Part shown: positions 23,830-32,930 of the stretch, in pieces | How positions within the stretch are numbered: position 1 is the first letter of the stretch | Layout of the letters: every line of letters starts with the position of its first letter | NCBI RefSeq assembly: GCF_049800835.1 | Contig: NZ_JBNAFU010000001.1 | Span: 434,001 to 498,000 of the forward strand | Source of the DNA: Dinoroseobacter sp049800835 | Lineage (GTDB): Bacteria > Pseudomonadota > Alphaproteobacteria > Rhodobacterales > Rhodobacteraceae | Length of the DNA: 64,000 nt | Direction of reading: 5' to 3' | Position numbers and translations under genes: made by a program | Notes under the pieces: generated by a model | What the model was told of the DNA's origin: nothing | Databases searched by the model: none | The model's input: the letters and a program-made list of their open reading frames with translations, nothing else

Positions 23830-25197
23830 GTGCCCAAGTCGGCAACCCGCTTTGTCTGTTCGGACTGCGGCAACGTCACGTCCAAGTGGTCGGGACGCTG
23901 CGACGGGTGCGGCGCATGGAACACCATTGCCGAAGAGGTGCCGCTGAGTTCGGGGCCGGGCAAGACCGCGCTCGGCAGCGCGAAGGGGCGCGCCGTGCCG
24001 CTTGGCGCGCTATCCGCCAAGGAAGCCCCACCGCCGCGCCGCGCCTCGGGCATGGGAGAACTGGACCGTGTATTGGGTTGCGGGCTGGTTGATGCCTCTG
24101 CCATTCTCGTGGGTGGAGATCCCGGGATCGGAAAATCGACGCTCCTGTTGCAAGGGGCGGCGAGTTTTGCCCGGGCAGGCGCGAAGGCGGTCTATATCTC
24201 GGGCGAGGAGGCAACGAGCCAGGTCCGCATGCGCGCACAGCGGCTGGGGCTGACCGATGCCCCGGTCCAGCTTGGAGCCGAGACCAACCTGCGCAACATT
24301 CTCACGACGCTGGAGGCCGAAAGCCCCGATCTGGCGGTGATCGACTCGATCCAGACCCTGTGGTCCGACACCGTGGACAGCGCGCCAGGCTCGGTCACGC
24401 AAGTGCGGGCGTGTGCGCACGAGCTGACGACCTTTGCCAAGCGCAGCGGCACATCCGTCGTGCTGGTGGGGCATGTCACCAAGGAGGGCCAAATCGCGGG
24501 CCCCCGCGTCGTGGAGCATATGGTTGACACGGTTCTTTATTTCGAAGGCGAGCGCGGGCATCAGTTCCGCCTGCTGCGGTCAGTCAAGAACCGGTTCGGC
24601 CCTGCGGACGAGATCGGCGTGTTCGAGATGACGGGTGCGGGTTTGGCCGAAGTGTCCAACCCCTCGGCCCTGTTCCTGTCGGGGCGCGAGGAACCCGCGC
24701 CGGGCTCGGTTGTTTTTGCCGGGATCGAGGGCACGCGGCCAGTCTTGTGCGAGTTTCAGGCGCTGGTCGCCCCCAGCGCGCTGGCCAATGCCCGCCGCAC
24801 GGTCGTCGGTTGGGACACCGGGCGCCTGTCGATGATCCTGGCGGTGCTGGAGGCGCGCTGCGGCATCCCGTTCACAGGGCTGGATGTCTATCTGAACGTC
24901 GCGGGTGGCATGCGGATCACCGAACCCGCTGCCGATCTGGCCGTTGCAGCTGCCCTTCTGTCGGCGCGCGAGGATGTCGCCCTGCCCGCCGACATGGCGG
25001 TTTTCGGCGAGATCAGCCTGTCGGGCGCCTTACGCCCCGTCGCGCAGACCGAAAACAGGTTGAAAGAGGCCGAAAAACTTGGTTTCACCAAGGCACTCGC
25101 GCCAGAGGGAAGCAAAACCGGCGCGGCACCGGGGATCACAGTGCGCAAGATGCCAGACCTTGTGACCGTGGTCGGAGATGTATTCGGGGCGGGATAG
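23830..25197 (+). CDS. radA: DNA repair protein RadA (Sms)
   Basis: RecA-like ATPase that helps branch migration during homologous recombination. The 455 residues have the N-terminal zinc finger (CSDCGN and CDGCGAW, cysteines near 10, 13, 25 and 28), the Walker A GGDPGIGKSTLLLQ, the KNRFG motif specific to RadA, and a Lon-protease-like C-terminal domain (GLDVYLNVAGGMRITEPAADL). The start codon is GTG. cvpA follows after 30 bases. Confidence 0.96.
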   Translation: MPKSATRFVCSDCGNVTSKWSGRCDGCGAWNTIAEEVPLSSGPGKTALGSAKGRAVPLGALSAKEAPPPRRASGMGELDRVLGCGLVDASAILVGGDPGIGKSTLLLQGAASFARAGAKAVYISGEEATSQVRMRAQRLGLTDAPVQLGAETNLRNILTTLEAESPDLAVIDSIQTLWSDTVDSAPGSVTQVRACAHELTTFAKRSGTSVVLVGHVTKEGQIAGPRVVEHMVDTVLYFEGERGHQFRLLRSVKNRFGPADEIGVFEMTGAGLAEVSNPSALFLSGREEPAPGSVVFAGIEGTRPVLCEFQALVAPSALANARRTVVGWDTGRLSMILAVLEARCGIPFTGLDVYLNVAGGMRITEPAADLAVAAALLSAREDVALPADMAVFGEISLSGALRPVAQTENRLKEAEKLGFTKALAPEGSKTGAAPGITVRKMPDLVTVVGDVFGAG

Positions 25198-25227
25198 AAC
25201 CCCGGGAAAGACGAGGCAGCGGGCTCC

Positions 25228-25824
25228 ATGGAAGGTTTCACCCTTGTAGACGGCATCGTCGCGGCGATCATCGTGATCTCTGCGTTGCTGGCTTTCTCGC
25301 GCGGGCTCGTGCGAGAGGTCATGGCCATCGTCGGCTGGGTCGCGGCCGCCATCATTGCGTTCATGTTCGCCGGTCAGGTAGAGCCGTTGATCAAGGAACT
25401 GCCCTATGTTGGCCCCATCCTTCAGGACAGTTGCGAACTGGCGATCATCGCGGCCTTCGCCGCCGTTTTCGCCGTGACGTTGATTGTCGTTTCGGTGTTC
25501 ACCCCATTGTTTTCAGGACTTATTCACCGCACCGCCCTGGGCGGCGTTGATCAGGGCCTCGGCTTTCTGTTCGGCGCGCTACGCGGCATCCTGTTGGTGG
25601 CCATCGCGTTGCTTGCCTATGACCGGATCATGGTGAACGACGCGATACCGATGGTCGAGGAAAGCCGCTCGGCAGAAATTTTCGCGAACCTGTCCACCCA
25701 GATCGAGGCACAGGTTCCCGAAGATGCCACAGGATGGGTGGTTGCCCGCTACGAGGAACTTGTCGGCAATTGCGGCAGCGCGGCCAGCAATTCAGGCAAC
25801 CGCCTTCCGCAGATCCAGGGCTAG
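25228..25824 (+). CDS. cvpA: CvpA family membrane protein
   Basis: A 198-residue inner-membrane protein with four predicted helices. The opening LVDGIVAAIIVISALLAFSRG and REVMAIVGWVAAAIIAF fit the CvpA family, needed for colicin V export in E. coli and linked to envelope tolerance. In alphaproteobacteria it often lies near radA and purF, as here. The stop is one base from the convergent helicase stop. Confidence 0.88.
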   Translation: MEGFTLVDGIVAAIIVISALLAFSRGLVREVMAIVGWVAAAIIAFMFAGQVEPLIKELPYVGPILQDSCELAIIAAFAAVFAVTLIVVSVFTPLFSGLIHRTALGGVDQGLGFLFGALRGILLVAIALLAYDRIMVNDAIPMVEESRSAEIFANLSTQIEAQVPEDATGWVVARYEELVGNCGSAASNSGNRLPQIQG

Positions 25825-25825
25825 A

Positions 25826-27976
25826 TCACGGCTTGCGGCGGCGCGGCGGTTGATCGCCGCCGGGCCGGCCCTGCCCGGAGTGACGCGGCTTGCGCGCGCC
25901 CGGCTTGGCTTTTCCGGGCGGAACGAAACGCTTGGAGGCATCCCGTGCATCCGATTTGGGTCCCTTGGGTTTTGCGTCTGACCGGTCACGCTCTTTGAAG
26001 GCGGGCTTTCCAGCCGGTTTGCCCCCCGGTTTTCCAGACGGCTTACCGCCGGGTTTTCCGCCGGGCTTCCCGAAAGACTTGCCACGCGGCCTGTCCGCAT
26101 CGCCCCAAGATTTTCCCTTGGCGGGGGGGTGCTTGTCCGACCGTTTGTCACCAGCGTCCGCATCACGCGCACGCTTTTCCGACTTCGGCTTGCGTGGTTT
26201 GCGCGCAGGGGCTGCGTCAGGGTCATGGGCGGGCACCGGTGTTGAAACGGGGGTCATCGGCGCTTCGGCAGCAGGCGCATCGCTCCGCGTCGCTTTGGGC
26301 TTGCGGGTATCGCTTTTGTCAGAATGACGAGGCTTGCGCGCCTTGTACGCCGCGTCGCCCGATGGGCCCGGTTTGCGCGGCGTCTTGCGGTTGTCCGATA
26401 GGTTCGGCGGGGTGTCCAGTTGCGTGACCCGGATTCCGTCTTCCAGTACCGCGTCCGTGCCAAGGGCCTTCAGGAACCCGTCAACGCTCGGTGTTGACAC
26501 CTCCACGAAGGTTTCTGAGGCCTGAGTCCGGATCGCCCCGATTGCGGACTTGTCCAACCCGCCCGCCCTGCACAGAAGTGGCAGGATCCAGCGTGGCTCT
26601 GCCCGGTCATCGCGCCCGACGGACAGGCTGAACCACGTGCTGGGGCCGAAACTCTGGCGTTCCTTGCGCTCGGGTTTCGTATCGGGCGGCAACAGTTCCT
26701 CGGGCGCGGACCGGCCCGCCCGGTAGAGCCGCAGATAAGCCGCTGCAATCACTTCGGGGGACTGGTGCGACAGAAGCTTCTCGGCAAACGCCGCCTCGCC
26801 ATCGCTGAGTGGCTCCTCCCACAGAGGGTCGGCCAGAAGCCGGTCCTCGTCCAGCGCGCGAATCTCGTCGGCAGACGGTGCTTCGACCCAGTCGGCCTTG
26901 ATCTTGGCCCAGCCCAGCAGACGTTCTGCCTTCTTGGTGGCCCGCGCGGGCACGATCATCGCCGAGATGCCCTTGCGCCCTGCCCGACCCGTGCGGCCAG
27001 AGCGGTGCAGCAGGCTTTCGGTATTGGTCGGCAGATCGGCATGGATCACAAGGTTCAGGTTCGGCAGGTCAATGCCACGCGCCGCCACGTCCGTGGCCAC
27101 GCAAACCCGCGCGCGCCCGTCGCGCATGGCTTGCAGGGCGTTTGTCCGCTCGCTCTGGGTCAGCTCTCCCGACAGCGCCACAACCGAAAATCCCCGGTTG
27201 GACAGCCGCGCCATCAAGTGGTTCACCGCCGCGCGCGTATTGGCGAAGACGATGGCGCTGGCCGCATCATGGAAGCGCAACAGGTTGAAAATTGCGTTTT
27301 CCTGATCCTGCTGCGCTACCCTGACCGCCTGATAGGAGATATCCGCATGCTGCTTGGCCTCGCCGCGCGTGTTAATGCGCTTGGCGTTGCGCTGGAACTG
27401 CGCGGCCAGCTTGGCGATCATCGGCGGCACAGTGGCCGAGAACATCAGCGTTCGACGGTTTTCCGGGGCCTCGCCCAGCATGAACTCGAGATCTTCGCGA
27501 AAGCCCAGGTCGAGCATCTCGTCGGCCTCATCAAGGATGATCGCGCTCAGGCTGCCCATGTCCAGCGACCCGCGCATGATGTGGTCTTTCAACCGGCCCG
27601 GGGTGCCCACCACGATATGCGCGCCCCGTTCCAGTGCGCGACGCTCATCGCGCATGTCCATCCCGCCCACGCAGGACGCGACCCGCGCGCCCGTCCTAGC
27701 ATAGAGCCAGCGCAATTCCCGCATCACCTGAAACGCCAATTCCCGCGTGGGCGCCACGACCAGCGCCAGCGGTGCCCCCGCCGCGTCGAAGGCCGTGGCC
27801 TCGCCCAAAAGCGTCGGCGCCATCGCAAGGCCGAACCCAACCGTCTTGCCGGATCCTGTCTGGGCTGAAACCAGCAGGTCCTCCCCCACCAGATCGGGAT
27901 CCGAGACCGCAGTCTGGACCGGGGTCAGAGTATCATAGCCGCGCTCGGCGAGCGCCTCGGAAAGCGAAGGGTTCAT
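25826..27976 (-). CDS. DEAD-box RNA helicase with DbpA-like RNA-binding domain and Gly-Lys-Pro tail
   Basis: A 716-residue helicase. Residues 1-210 carry the Q-motif (YDTLTPVQ), the P-loop AQTGSGKT, DEADEMLD and FSAT. The second RecA domain has ARGIDLP and HRSGRTGRAGRKG. A DbpA-type RNA-binding domain follows (RWILPLLCRAGGLDKSAIG, then EVSTPSVDGFLKAL). The last ~180 residues are low-complexity and basic, with repeated GKPGGKP/GKPSGKP units. The fold suggests ribosome assembly or RNA remodelling in the cold. The start is ATG 27976 (MNPSLSEALAERGYDTL); the frame stays open upstream but without homology. Confidence 0.92.
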   Translation of the reverse strand: MNPSLSEALAERGYDTLTPVQTAVSDPDLVGEDLLVSAQTGSGKTVGFGLAMAPTLLGEATAFDAAGAPLALVVAPTRELAFQVMRELRWLYARTGARVASCVGGMDMRDERRALERGAHIVVGTPGRLKDHIMRGSLDMGSLSAIILDEADEMLDLGFREDLEFMLGEAPENRRTLMFSATVPPMIAKLAAQFQRNAKRINTRGEAKQHADISYQAVRVAQQDQENAIFNLLRFHDAASAIVFANTRAAVNHLMARLSNRGFSVVALSGELTQSERTNALQAMRDGRARVCVATDVAARGIDLPNLNLVIHADLPTNTESLLHRSGRTGRAGRKGISAMIVPARATKKAERLLGWAKIKADWVEAPSADEIRALDEDRLLADPLWEEPLSDGEAAFAEKLLSHQSPEVIAAAYLRLYRAGRSAPEELLPPDTKPERKERQSFGPSTWFSLSVGRDDRAEPRWILPLLCRAGGLDKSAIGAIRTQASETFVEVSTPSVDGFLKALGTDAVLEDGIRVTQLDTPPNLSDNRKTPRKPGPSGDAAYKARKPRHSDKSDTRKPKATRSDAPAAEAPMTPVSTPVPAHDPDAAPARKPRKPKSEKRARDADAGDKRSDKHPPAKGKSWGDADRPRGKSFGKPGGKPGGKPSGKPGGKPAGKPAFKERDRSDAKPKGPKSDARDASKRFVPPGKAKPGARKPRHSGQGRPGGDQPPRRRKP

Positions 27977-28169
27977 GGCGAATGGGACCAGCAAGAGGGG
28001 CGCATGTGCCGCGATATCGCGGGGCCGCGCGGAAAGAGGCCTGCAATAGCCCGGATGCCCGGCCATGTATATTGCGAATTTGCCGCATACGCGCGGGGGC
28101 TTGATCCGGGGCGTTCCAGCGCCACTTGAAAGCGTGCACGTTGGCAGTCGCACCGAACGGGAGGCGCGC

Positions 28170-28721
28170 ATGAGATTTCGGCATTGGATCGCGTGGGTGA
28201 TATGCGCGGTCGCGACCTCGGGCCCGGGGCTTGCGGACCCGTTGCCCGCCTCCAAGCAGACCAGACTTGGCCTTTACATGACCGCCGAGGAAACCGCGCG
28301 GTTTCTGAGCCAGACACCGGAAGCCATCATGATCGACGTCCGCACCCGGCAAGAGATCGACGAAACCGGCTTGGCTGAGGGCACCGACGCCTTGATCCCG
28401 CTGGCAATCCCGGACGCCCGAAAAGGCAGCGTTCTGAATCCCGACTTCTTCCCGGGCATCGTGAAGCTGGCGAACGACCGTCGCCTGCGCCCCGACCAGC
28501 CGATCGTGCTTATCTGCCGGTCGGGCAATCGCAGCGCCCATGCCGCGAACGCATTGGCCGAGATGGGCTTTACCCAGGTCTACACGGTGACAGACGGCTA
28601 CGAAGGCGACCGGTCCGCCTTGGGCCAGCGGACCGTAAATGGCTGGAAAAACGCGGGGCTGCCCTGGGCAACTCGCAGAGGGAACAGTTGCGCCCCCGCG
28701 CAAGATGGCGGGGCCTGCTAG
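28170..28721 (+). CDS. Exported rhodanese-like protein
   Basis: A 183-residue protein with a Sec signal peptide (MRFRHWIAWVICAVATSGPG, cleavage near LAD) and one rhodanese domain. The active-site loop ICRSGNRSAHA holds the catalytic Cys, and AIMIDVRTRQEID opens the domain. It should act in the periplasm as a sulfur carrier or thiosulfate sulfurtransferase. GGGAGG precedes ATG 28170. It is a single gene divergent from the helicase gene. Confidence 0.87.
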   Translation: MRFRHWIAWVICAVATSGPGLADPLPASKQTRLGLYMTAEETARFLSQTPEAIMIDVRTRQEIDETGLAEGTDALIPLAIPDARKGSVLNPDFFPGIVKLANDRRLRPDQPIVLICRSGNRSAHAANALAEMGFTQVYTVTDGYEGDRSALGQRTVNGWKNAGLPWATRRGNSCAPAQDGGAC

Positions 28722-28789
28722 GGCCAGTGTGCCACGCGCCGTCAGATGTATGATAGTTTCGTGACACACGCCCGCTCAGCGGGTAAGAG

Positions 28790-30328
28790 ATGCCACGACC
28801 CGTAAACGGATTCGGAGCGCGCCCCTTGTCCCACTCAGACACGACCGCCGCCCAGACACCCACTGAAATGCCACCGGCCCATCCCTTCGACGATGACAAG
28901 CTGCGCGAGGAATGCGGCGTGTTCGGTGTCGTGGGGCTTGCGGATGCCGCGAACTTCGTGGCGCTTGGCCTGCACGCCCTTCAGCATCGTGGACAAGAGG
29001 CTGGAGGCATCGTCAGTCACGCAGCCGGTGTCGGTTTCAATTCAGCGCGCCGGTTCGGCTACGTGCGTGATAACTTCACCAAGGCCAGCCTGATGGAAAC
29101 CTTGCCCGGGCCTTTGGCGATTGGTCATGTGCGCTATTCCACCGCCGGATCGAAGGGCGCGACGCAGATCCGTGACGTGCAGCCGTTCTTCGGCGAGTTT
29201 TCCATGGGCGGCGCAGCAATCGCGCATAATGGCAACATCACCAACGCCGATGCGCTGCGTCGCGAGTTGATCGACCGCGGCTCGATCTTTCAATCCTCGT
29301 CCGACAGCGAATGCATCATCCATCTGATGGCGCGGTCGCTGCAGCGGAATATCCCCGAGCGGATGAAAGACGCGCTGCGGCGGTGCGAAGGGGCGTTTTC
29401 GGTGGTGGCGATGACGCGCACGAAACTCATCGGCGTGCGCGATCCGCTTGGCGTGCGCCCGCTGGTGCTGGGCAAGGTGGGTGACGGCTGGGTGCTGAGT
29501 TCGGAAACCTGCGCGCTGGACATCATCGGCGCGGAGTTTGTCCGCGAGATCGAGGCCGGGGAGATGGTCGTGATCACCGAAGAGGACGGTGTCACCAGCT
29601 ACTTCCCGTTCGAGCGTCAGGCCGCGCGGTTCTGTATTTTCGAACACGTCTATTTCTCGCGCCCCGACAGCATCATCGGCGGCAAGTCGGTCTATGACAC
29701 GCGCCGCAATATTGGCGTGGAACTGGCCAAGGAAGCCCCGGTCGATGCGGATCTCGTCTGCCCCGTGCCCGACAGCGGTACGCCCGCCGCGATTGGCTAC
29801 AGCCAGGAATCGGGTATCCCGTATGCGATGGGGATTATCCGCAACCAGTACATGGGCCGAACCTTCATCGAGCCGACTGAGCAGATCCGCAATATGGGCG
29901 TGCGGCTGAAACTGAATGTCAACCGCGCGCTGATCCGCGACAAACGCGTAATTCTGGTCGACGACTCGGTGGTGCGCGGCACGACCTCCCGCAAGATCAA
30001 GGAAATGATCCTCGATGCGGGTGCAGCAGAGGTTCATTTCCGTATCGCGTCACCCCCCACGGCATGGCCCTGTTTCTACGGGGTGGACACGCCTGAGCGA
30101 GAGAAGCTTCTGGCCGCCACCATGTCCGAGGAAGAAATGCGCGACCATCTGGGCGTGGACAGCCTGAAGTTCATCTCGCTCGACGGGCTTTACCGTGCGG
30201 TTGGCGTGGCCGAGGGGCGCGCGCCCGGCGGCAAACGCTACTGCGATGCGTGCTTCTCGGGCGAGTACCCGGTGGCGCCGTCGGACATGCTCGACAAGGG
30301 CTTTCAGCTCAAAACAGCTGCCGAGTGA
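28790..30328 (+). CDS. purF: Amidophosphoribosyltransferase
   Basis: First enzyme of purine synthesis: PRPP plus glutamine to phosphoribosylamine. The nucleophile Cys is in REECGVFGV (C42 from this start), and the PRPP motif is VILVDDSVVRGTTSRK. It looks like the Bacillus-type enzyme with a 4Fe-4S cluster: Cys in FCIFEHVYFSRPDS, PCFYGVD and the C-terminal YCDACFSGEYP. The start is uncertain. ATG 28790 is outermost; TTG 28826 has GGAG upstream; ATG 28868 (MPPAHPFDDD) would put the Cys at residue 16, as in related enzymes after propeptide removal. The stop overlaps the DUF1284 gene (GTGA). Confidence 0.96.
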   Translation: MPRPVNGFGARPLSHSDTTAAQTPTEMPPAHPFDDDKLREECGVFGVVGLADAANFVALGLHALQHRGQEAGGIVSHAAGVGFNSARRFGYVRDNFTKASLMETLPGPLAIGHVRYSTAGSKGATQIRDVQPFFGEFSMGGAAIAHNGNITNADALRRELIDRGSIFQSSSDSECIIHLMARSLQRNIPERMKDALRRCEGAFSVVAMTRTKLIGVRDPLGVRPLVLGKVGDGWVLSSETCALDIIGAEFVREIEAGEMVVITEEDGVTSYFPFERQAARFCIFEHVYFSRPDSIIGGKSVYDTRRNIGVELAKEAPVDADLVCPVPDSGTPAAIGYSQESGIPYAMGIIRNQYMGRTFIEPTEQIRNMGVRLKLNVNRALIRDKRVILVDDSVVRGTTSRKIKEMILDAGAAEVHFRIASPPTAWPCFYGVDTPEREKLLAATMSEEEMRDHLGVDSLKFISLDGLYRAVGVAEGRAPGGKRYCDACFSGEYPVAPSDMLDKGFQLKTAAE

Positions 30329-30786
30329 CGCAGCCCGTCCGCTTTCGGCCGCACCATTTCCTGTGCGCGCTGGGGTTCGAGGGCAAAGGCTTTTCGGACG
30401 CCTTTACCGCGAACATGCAGAAGATCGTGTTGGACCGGCTTCGTGCCACCGGAGGGGACGAGACCGAGATTCACGTCACCCACGTCACCGACGATATCTG
30501 CGCCCCCTGCCCCAAGCGCCGAGGTCGGCTATGCGTTGATCAGGGCAAGATCGCGCGGATCGACCAGGCGCATGGCGAGGCGCTGAACCTGCGTGGGGGC
30601 GAAAGCGTCACGTGGGGCGCGGCGCAAACGCGGATGGCGCAAGTGACACCGGATGATCTCGAACGGATCTGTGCCAGATGCCGCTGGCTTGAGATGGGGA
30701 TGTGCAAGGCTGCCCTGACCCGGTTGCGTGCCACGCACGCGGGACTGGACAGGCCCTTGGCCACAACTACCCTTCCTGCTGAATAA
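30325..30786 (+). CDS. DUF1284 domain-containing protein
   Basis: A 153-residue protein starting with GTG 30325, which overlaps the purF stop. It opens RFRPHHFLCALGFEGKGFS, typical of DUF1284, and has eight cysteines grouped as CAPCPKR, GRLCVDQG, CARCRW and MCKAAL. That spacing would suit an Fe-S cluster. The function is unknown; coupling to an Fe-S-type purF is notable. The best guess is a redox or Fe-S protein. Confidence 0.85.
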   Translation: MTQPVRFRPHHFLCALGFEGKGFSDAFTANMQKIVLDRLRATGGDETEIHVTHVTDDICAPCPKRRGRLCVDQGKIARIDQAHGEALNLRGGESVTWGAAQTRMAQVTPDDLERICARCRWLEMGMCKAALTRLRATHAGLDRPLATTTLPAE

Positions 30787-30840
30787 CACGGCACAGGTCC
30801 TGCGGGCCGGAGCCCACAAGATCGAAGGGCCTGGCTAACC

Positions 30841-31476
30841 ATGGACATGCTGTTTACCCAGTTCGTGACGCTTTGGGTGGTGATCGACCCGGTTGGCACG
30901 ATCCCGGTTTTCATCGCCGTGACCGCTGCCGTCGCGCCGGAATTGAGGGCCCGGGTGGCACGCGATGCAAGCCTGTTTGCCACCGGTATCTTGCTGTTTT
31001 TCCTTGTCCTTGGCCAGTTCCTGATCGAGGGGCTGGGGATCAGCCTGAACGCGTTCAAAGTGGCGGGGGGCATCGTGCTGTTCCTGTTTGCCCTCACGAT
31101 GATCTTCGGAGAGCCGAAACAGAAAACAGACCAGAACTTCAGTGCGTCCTGTGGGGGGACTGGGGATGTGTCGCCCGCCGTGTTTCCGCTTGCCGTACCC
31201 TCCCTTGCCTCGCCTGGGGCGATGCTGGCTGTGGTGCTCATGACCGACAAGGGCGAGATTGAGATTGCCTCTCAGGCCATGACGGCTGCGGTGATGGTGG
31301 TCGTGATCGGGTTTGCATATCTGTGCATGCGCCTCGCTGACCCCATAATTCGCGTCATCGGCAACGAAGGCTCGGCGATCGTCAGCCGTGTGATGGGCAT
31401 GATCCTCGCTTCCGTGGCGGCGGACACTGTTTTACGCGGCTTGGTCAACATCTTCGGAGCAGCACAGCCACTTTGA
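30841..31476 (+). CDS. MarC family membrane protein
   Basis: A 211-residue protein with six hydrophobic segments matching the MarC family (VVIDPVGTIPVFIAVTA at the N-terminus, FPLAVPSLASPGAMLAVVL in the middle). The early link of MarC to multiple antibiotic resistance is not supported by later work, so the function is unknown. A Rho-independent terminator follows directly. Confidence 0.87.
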   Translation: MDMLFTQFVTLWVVIDPVGTIPVFIAVTAAVAPELRARVARDASLFATGILLFFLVLGQFLIEGLGISLNAFKVAGGIVLFLFALTMIFGEPKQKTDQNFSASCGGTGDVSPAVFPLAVPSLASPGAMLAVVLMTDKGEIEIASQAMTAAVMVVVIGFAYLCMRLADPIIRVIGNEGSAIVSRVMGMILASVAADTVLRGLVNIFGAAQPL

Positions 31477-31484
31477 ACGAAGAA

Positions 31485-31513
31485 CGCCGCCCCGGTTTGG
31501 GACGGCGCCTTTT
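31485..31513 (+). terminator. Rho-independent terminator of marC
   Basis: A GC-rich stem (31485-31493 with 31499-31507, one C-A mismatch, loop GGTTT) is followed by CC and TTTT at 31510-31513. It lies nine bases after the marC stop. The convergent bioY stop is 18 bases further on. Confidence 0.75.
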
Positions 31514-31530
31514 GCAAGATGTTTTGGTGT

Positions 31531-32133
31531 TCAGGCCTTGCGGAGCATTTTCCACGCGCCCGAGACGATCAGCGCTGCGATCATCGCCTTGACCGTGTCA
31601 CCGATCAGGAAAGGCCCCATGAACCACGCCCAGATCTTGTCCCAGCCAATACCGACCCAGCCGCCTTCGATGCCGAAGGACGACGCGACTGCCATCGGCC
31701 AGATCACGCCAGGGATATAAACGAGCGCCGAGGCGATCACCGCCGCGACGGCCGTGCCCACGAAGCCTTTCGCCAGACCCCTTTCAGCCGCCCAGCCAGC
31801 CGCATAGGCCACGGCGACGAAGCCGATCAGGAACCCTGCGGTCGGGCCGGCGAAGGCCGCCGCACCCAGCGCGGTCGTCGGTGTGAAGACGGGCAGCCCC
31901 GAAAGACCGGCGGCAAGATAGGTCATCACCGTGCTGGCCCCCAGTTTGGAGCCGTACGCAAACCCGACCAGCAGGATGGCAAGCATCTGAAGGGTCATCG
32001 GCACGGGGAGCATCGGGACGCTGATTTGCGCGGCGATAGCGATGAACGCAGCGCCACCAAGAAACATCAGCGCCTTGCGCAAAAGGCCATCAGTGCCGAA
32101 AGCGGCTTGGGACAGGGTCATGTCACGGGTCAT
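31531..32133 (-). CDS. bioY: BioY-type biotin transporter
   Basis: Substrate-binding membrane protein for biotin uptake, the S-component of an ECF transporter or a solo BioY. The 200 residues have six hydrophobic segments with QISVPMLPVPMTLQMLAILL near residue 40, LSGLPVF and the C-terminal PFLIGDTVKA, all characteristic. The start is ATG 32133 (MTRDMTLSQAAFG). No ECF ATPase (bioM/ecfA) or bioN gene is nearby, so it may work alone. It fits the biotin use implied by birA and the carboxylase in this window. No BioR-type operator was seen upstream. Confidence 0.92.
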   Translation of the reverse strand: MTRDMTLSQAAFGTDGLLRKALMFLGGAAFIAIAAQISVPMLPVPMTLQMLAILLVGFAYGSKLGASTVMTYLAAGLSGLPVFTPTTALGAAAFAGPTAGFLIGFVAVAYAAGWAAERGLAKGFVGTAVAAVIASALVYIPGVIWPMAVASSFGIEGGWVGIGWDKIWAWFMGPFLIGDTVKAMIAALIVSGAWKMLRKA

Positions 32134-32267
32134 GGAAGCGATCCTTGTTTGTCTGTGATTGCTTTTGTGTTTTCTGGGTATTGGGTCGAAAGTCAAGCAG
32201 CCTACGCCCGGCTGCGGCGTGATTTCCTGCCTCTTGCCTTGGGCCAGCCGATCCGCCAAAAGGCGCC

Positions 32268-32927
32268 ATGGCATACGATCTGACCGACAAAATCGCGCTT
32301 GTCACCGGCGCTTCCCGTGGCCTTGGCTTTGCCGTGGCAGAGGCCCTTGCCGAACGTGGCGCGCATGTGATCGCCCTGGCGCGCACCGTCGGCGCGCTGG
32401 AAGAGCTTGACGACCGGATCAAGGCAAAGGGCGGGTCCGCCACGCTTGCCCCGATCGACCTGACCAAGGACGAGGCGGTTGCCGGGATCTGTCGTGCGAT
32501 CTACGACCGCTGGGGGCGCATTGACGTGCTGGTACACACCGCTGTGCATGCGCCGTCGTTGTCCCCCGCGGACCACGCCGCGGCCAAGGACTTCACGAAA
32601 ACCTTTGCGACCAATGCTGAAGCCACCTTGCGCGTGATCCGAATGGTCGCGCCACTGCTTCAAGCTGCAAAGAACGGCCGGGCGGTTTTCTGCGACGATC
32701 CGTGCGACGGGGACAAGTTTTTCGCGCTCTACGGCGCGTCGAAAGCTGCAGCGCGCGCAATGGTGCAAAGCTGGGCTGCAGAAACCGCGCGCACGGGCCC
32801 GAACGTGTCGCTTTTCACGCCAAACCCGATGCCGACTGCGACCCGCGCACGGTTCTTTCCCGGCGAAGATCGCAGCGGTTTGGCAAGCCCGGATGAAGAA
32901 GCCGCCCGCCTCCTGGATACGCTCTAG
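32268..32927 (+). CDS. Short-chain dehydrogenase/reductase family protein (active-site Ser missing)
   Basis: A 219-residue SDR. The NAD(P) loop VTGASRGLGFAVAE is intact, and the catalytic Tyr and Lys are present in LYGASKAAAR. The usual Ser about 13 residues before the Tyr falls on a Cys (AVFCDDPCDG), and the NNAG motif is replaced by VHTAVHA. Activity may be altered. The substrate is unknown. The gene is divergent from bioY and convergent with the SnoaL-like gene. Confidence 0.85.
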   Translation: MAYDLTDKIALVTGASRGLGFAVAEALAERGAHVIALARTVGALEELDDRIKAKGGSATLAPIDLTKDEAVAGICRAIYDRWGRIDVLVHTAVHAPSLSPADHAAAKDFTKTFATNAEATLRVIRMVAPLLQAAKNGRAVFCDDPCDGDKFFALYGASKAAARAMVQSWAAETARTGPNVSLFTPNPMPTATRARFFPGEDRSGLASPDEEAARLLDTL

Positions 32928-32930
32928 GCG

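Noticed and set aside
32134..32267. Riboswitch or BioR operator before bioY
   Set aside because: No TTATMKATAA-like site or recognisable aptamer was found in the 134-base gap to the divergent SDR gene.
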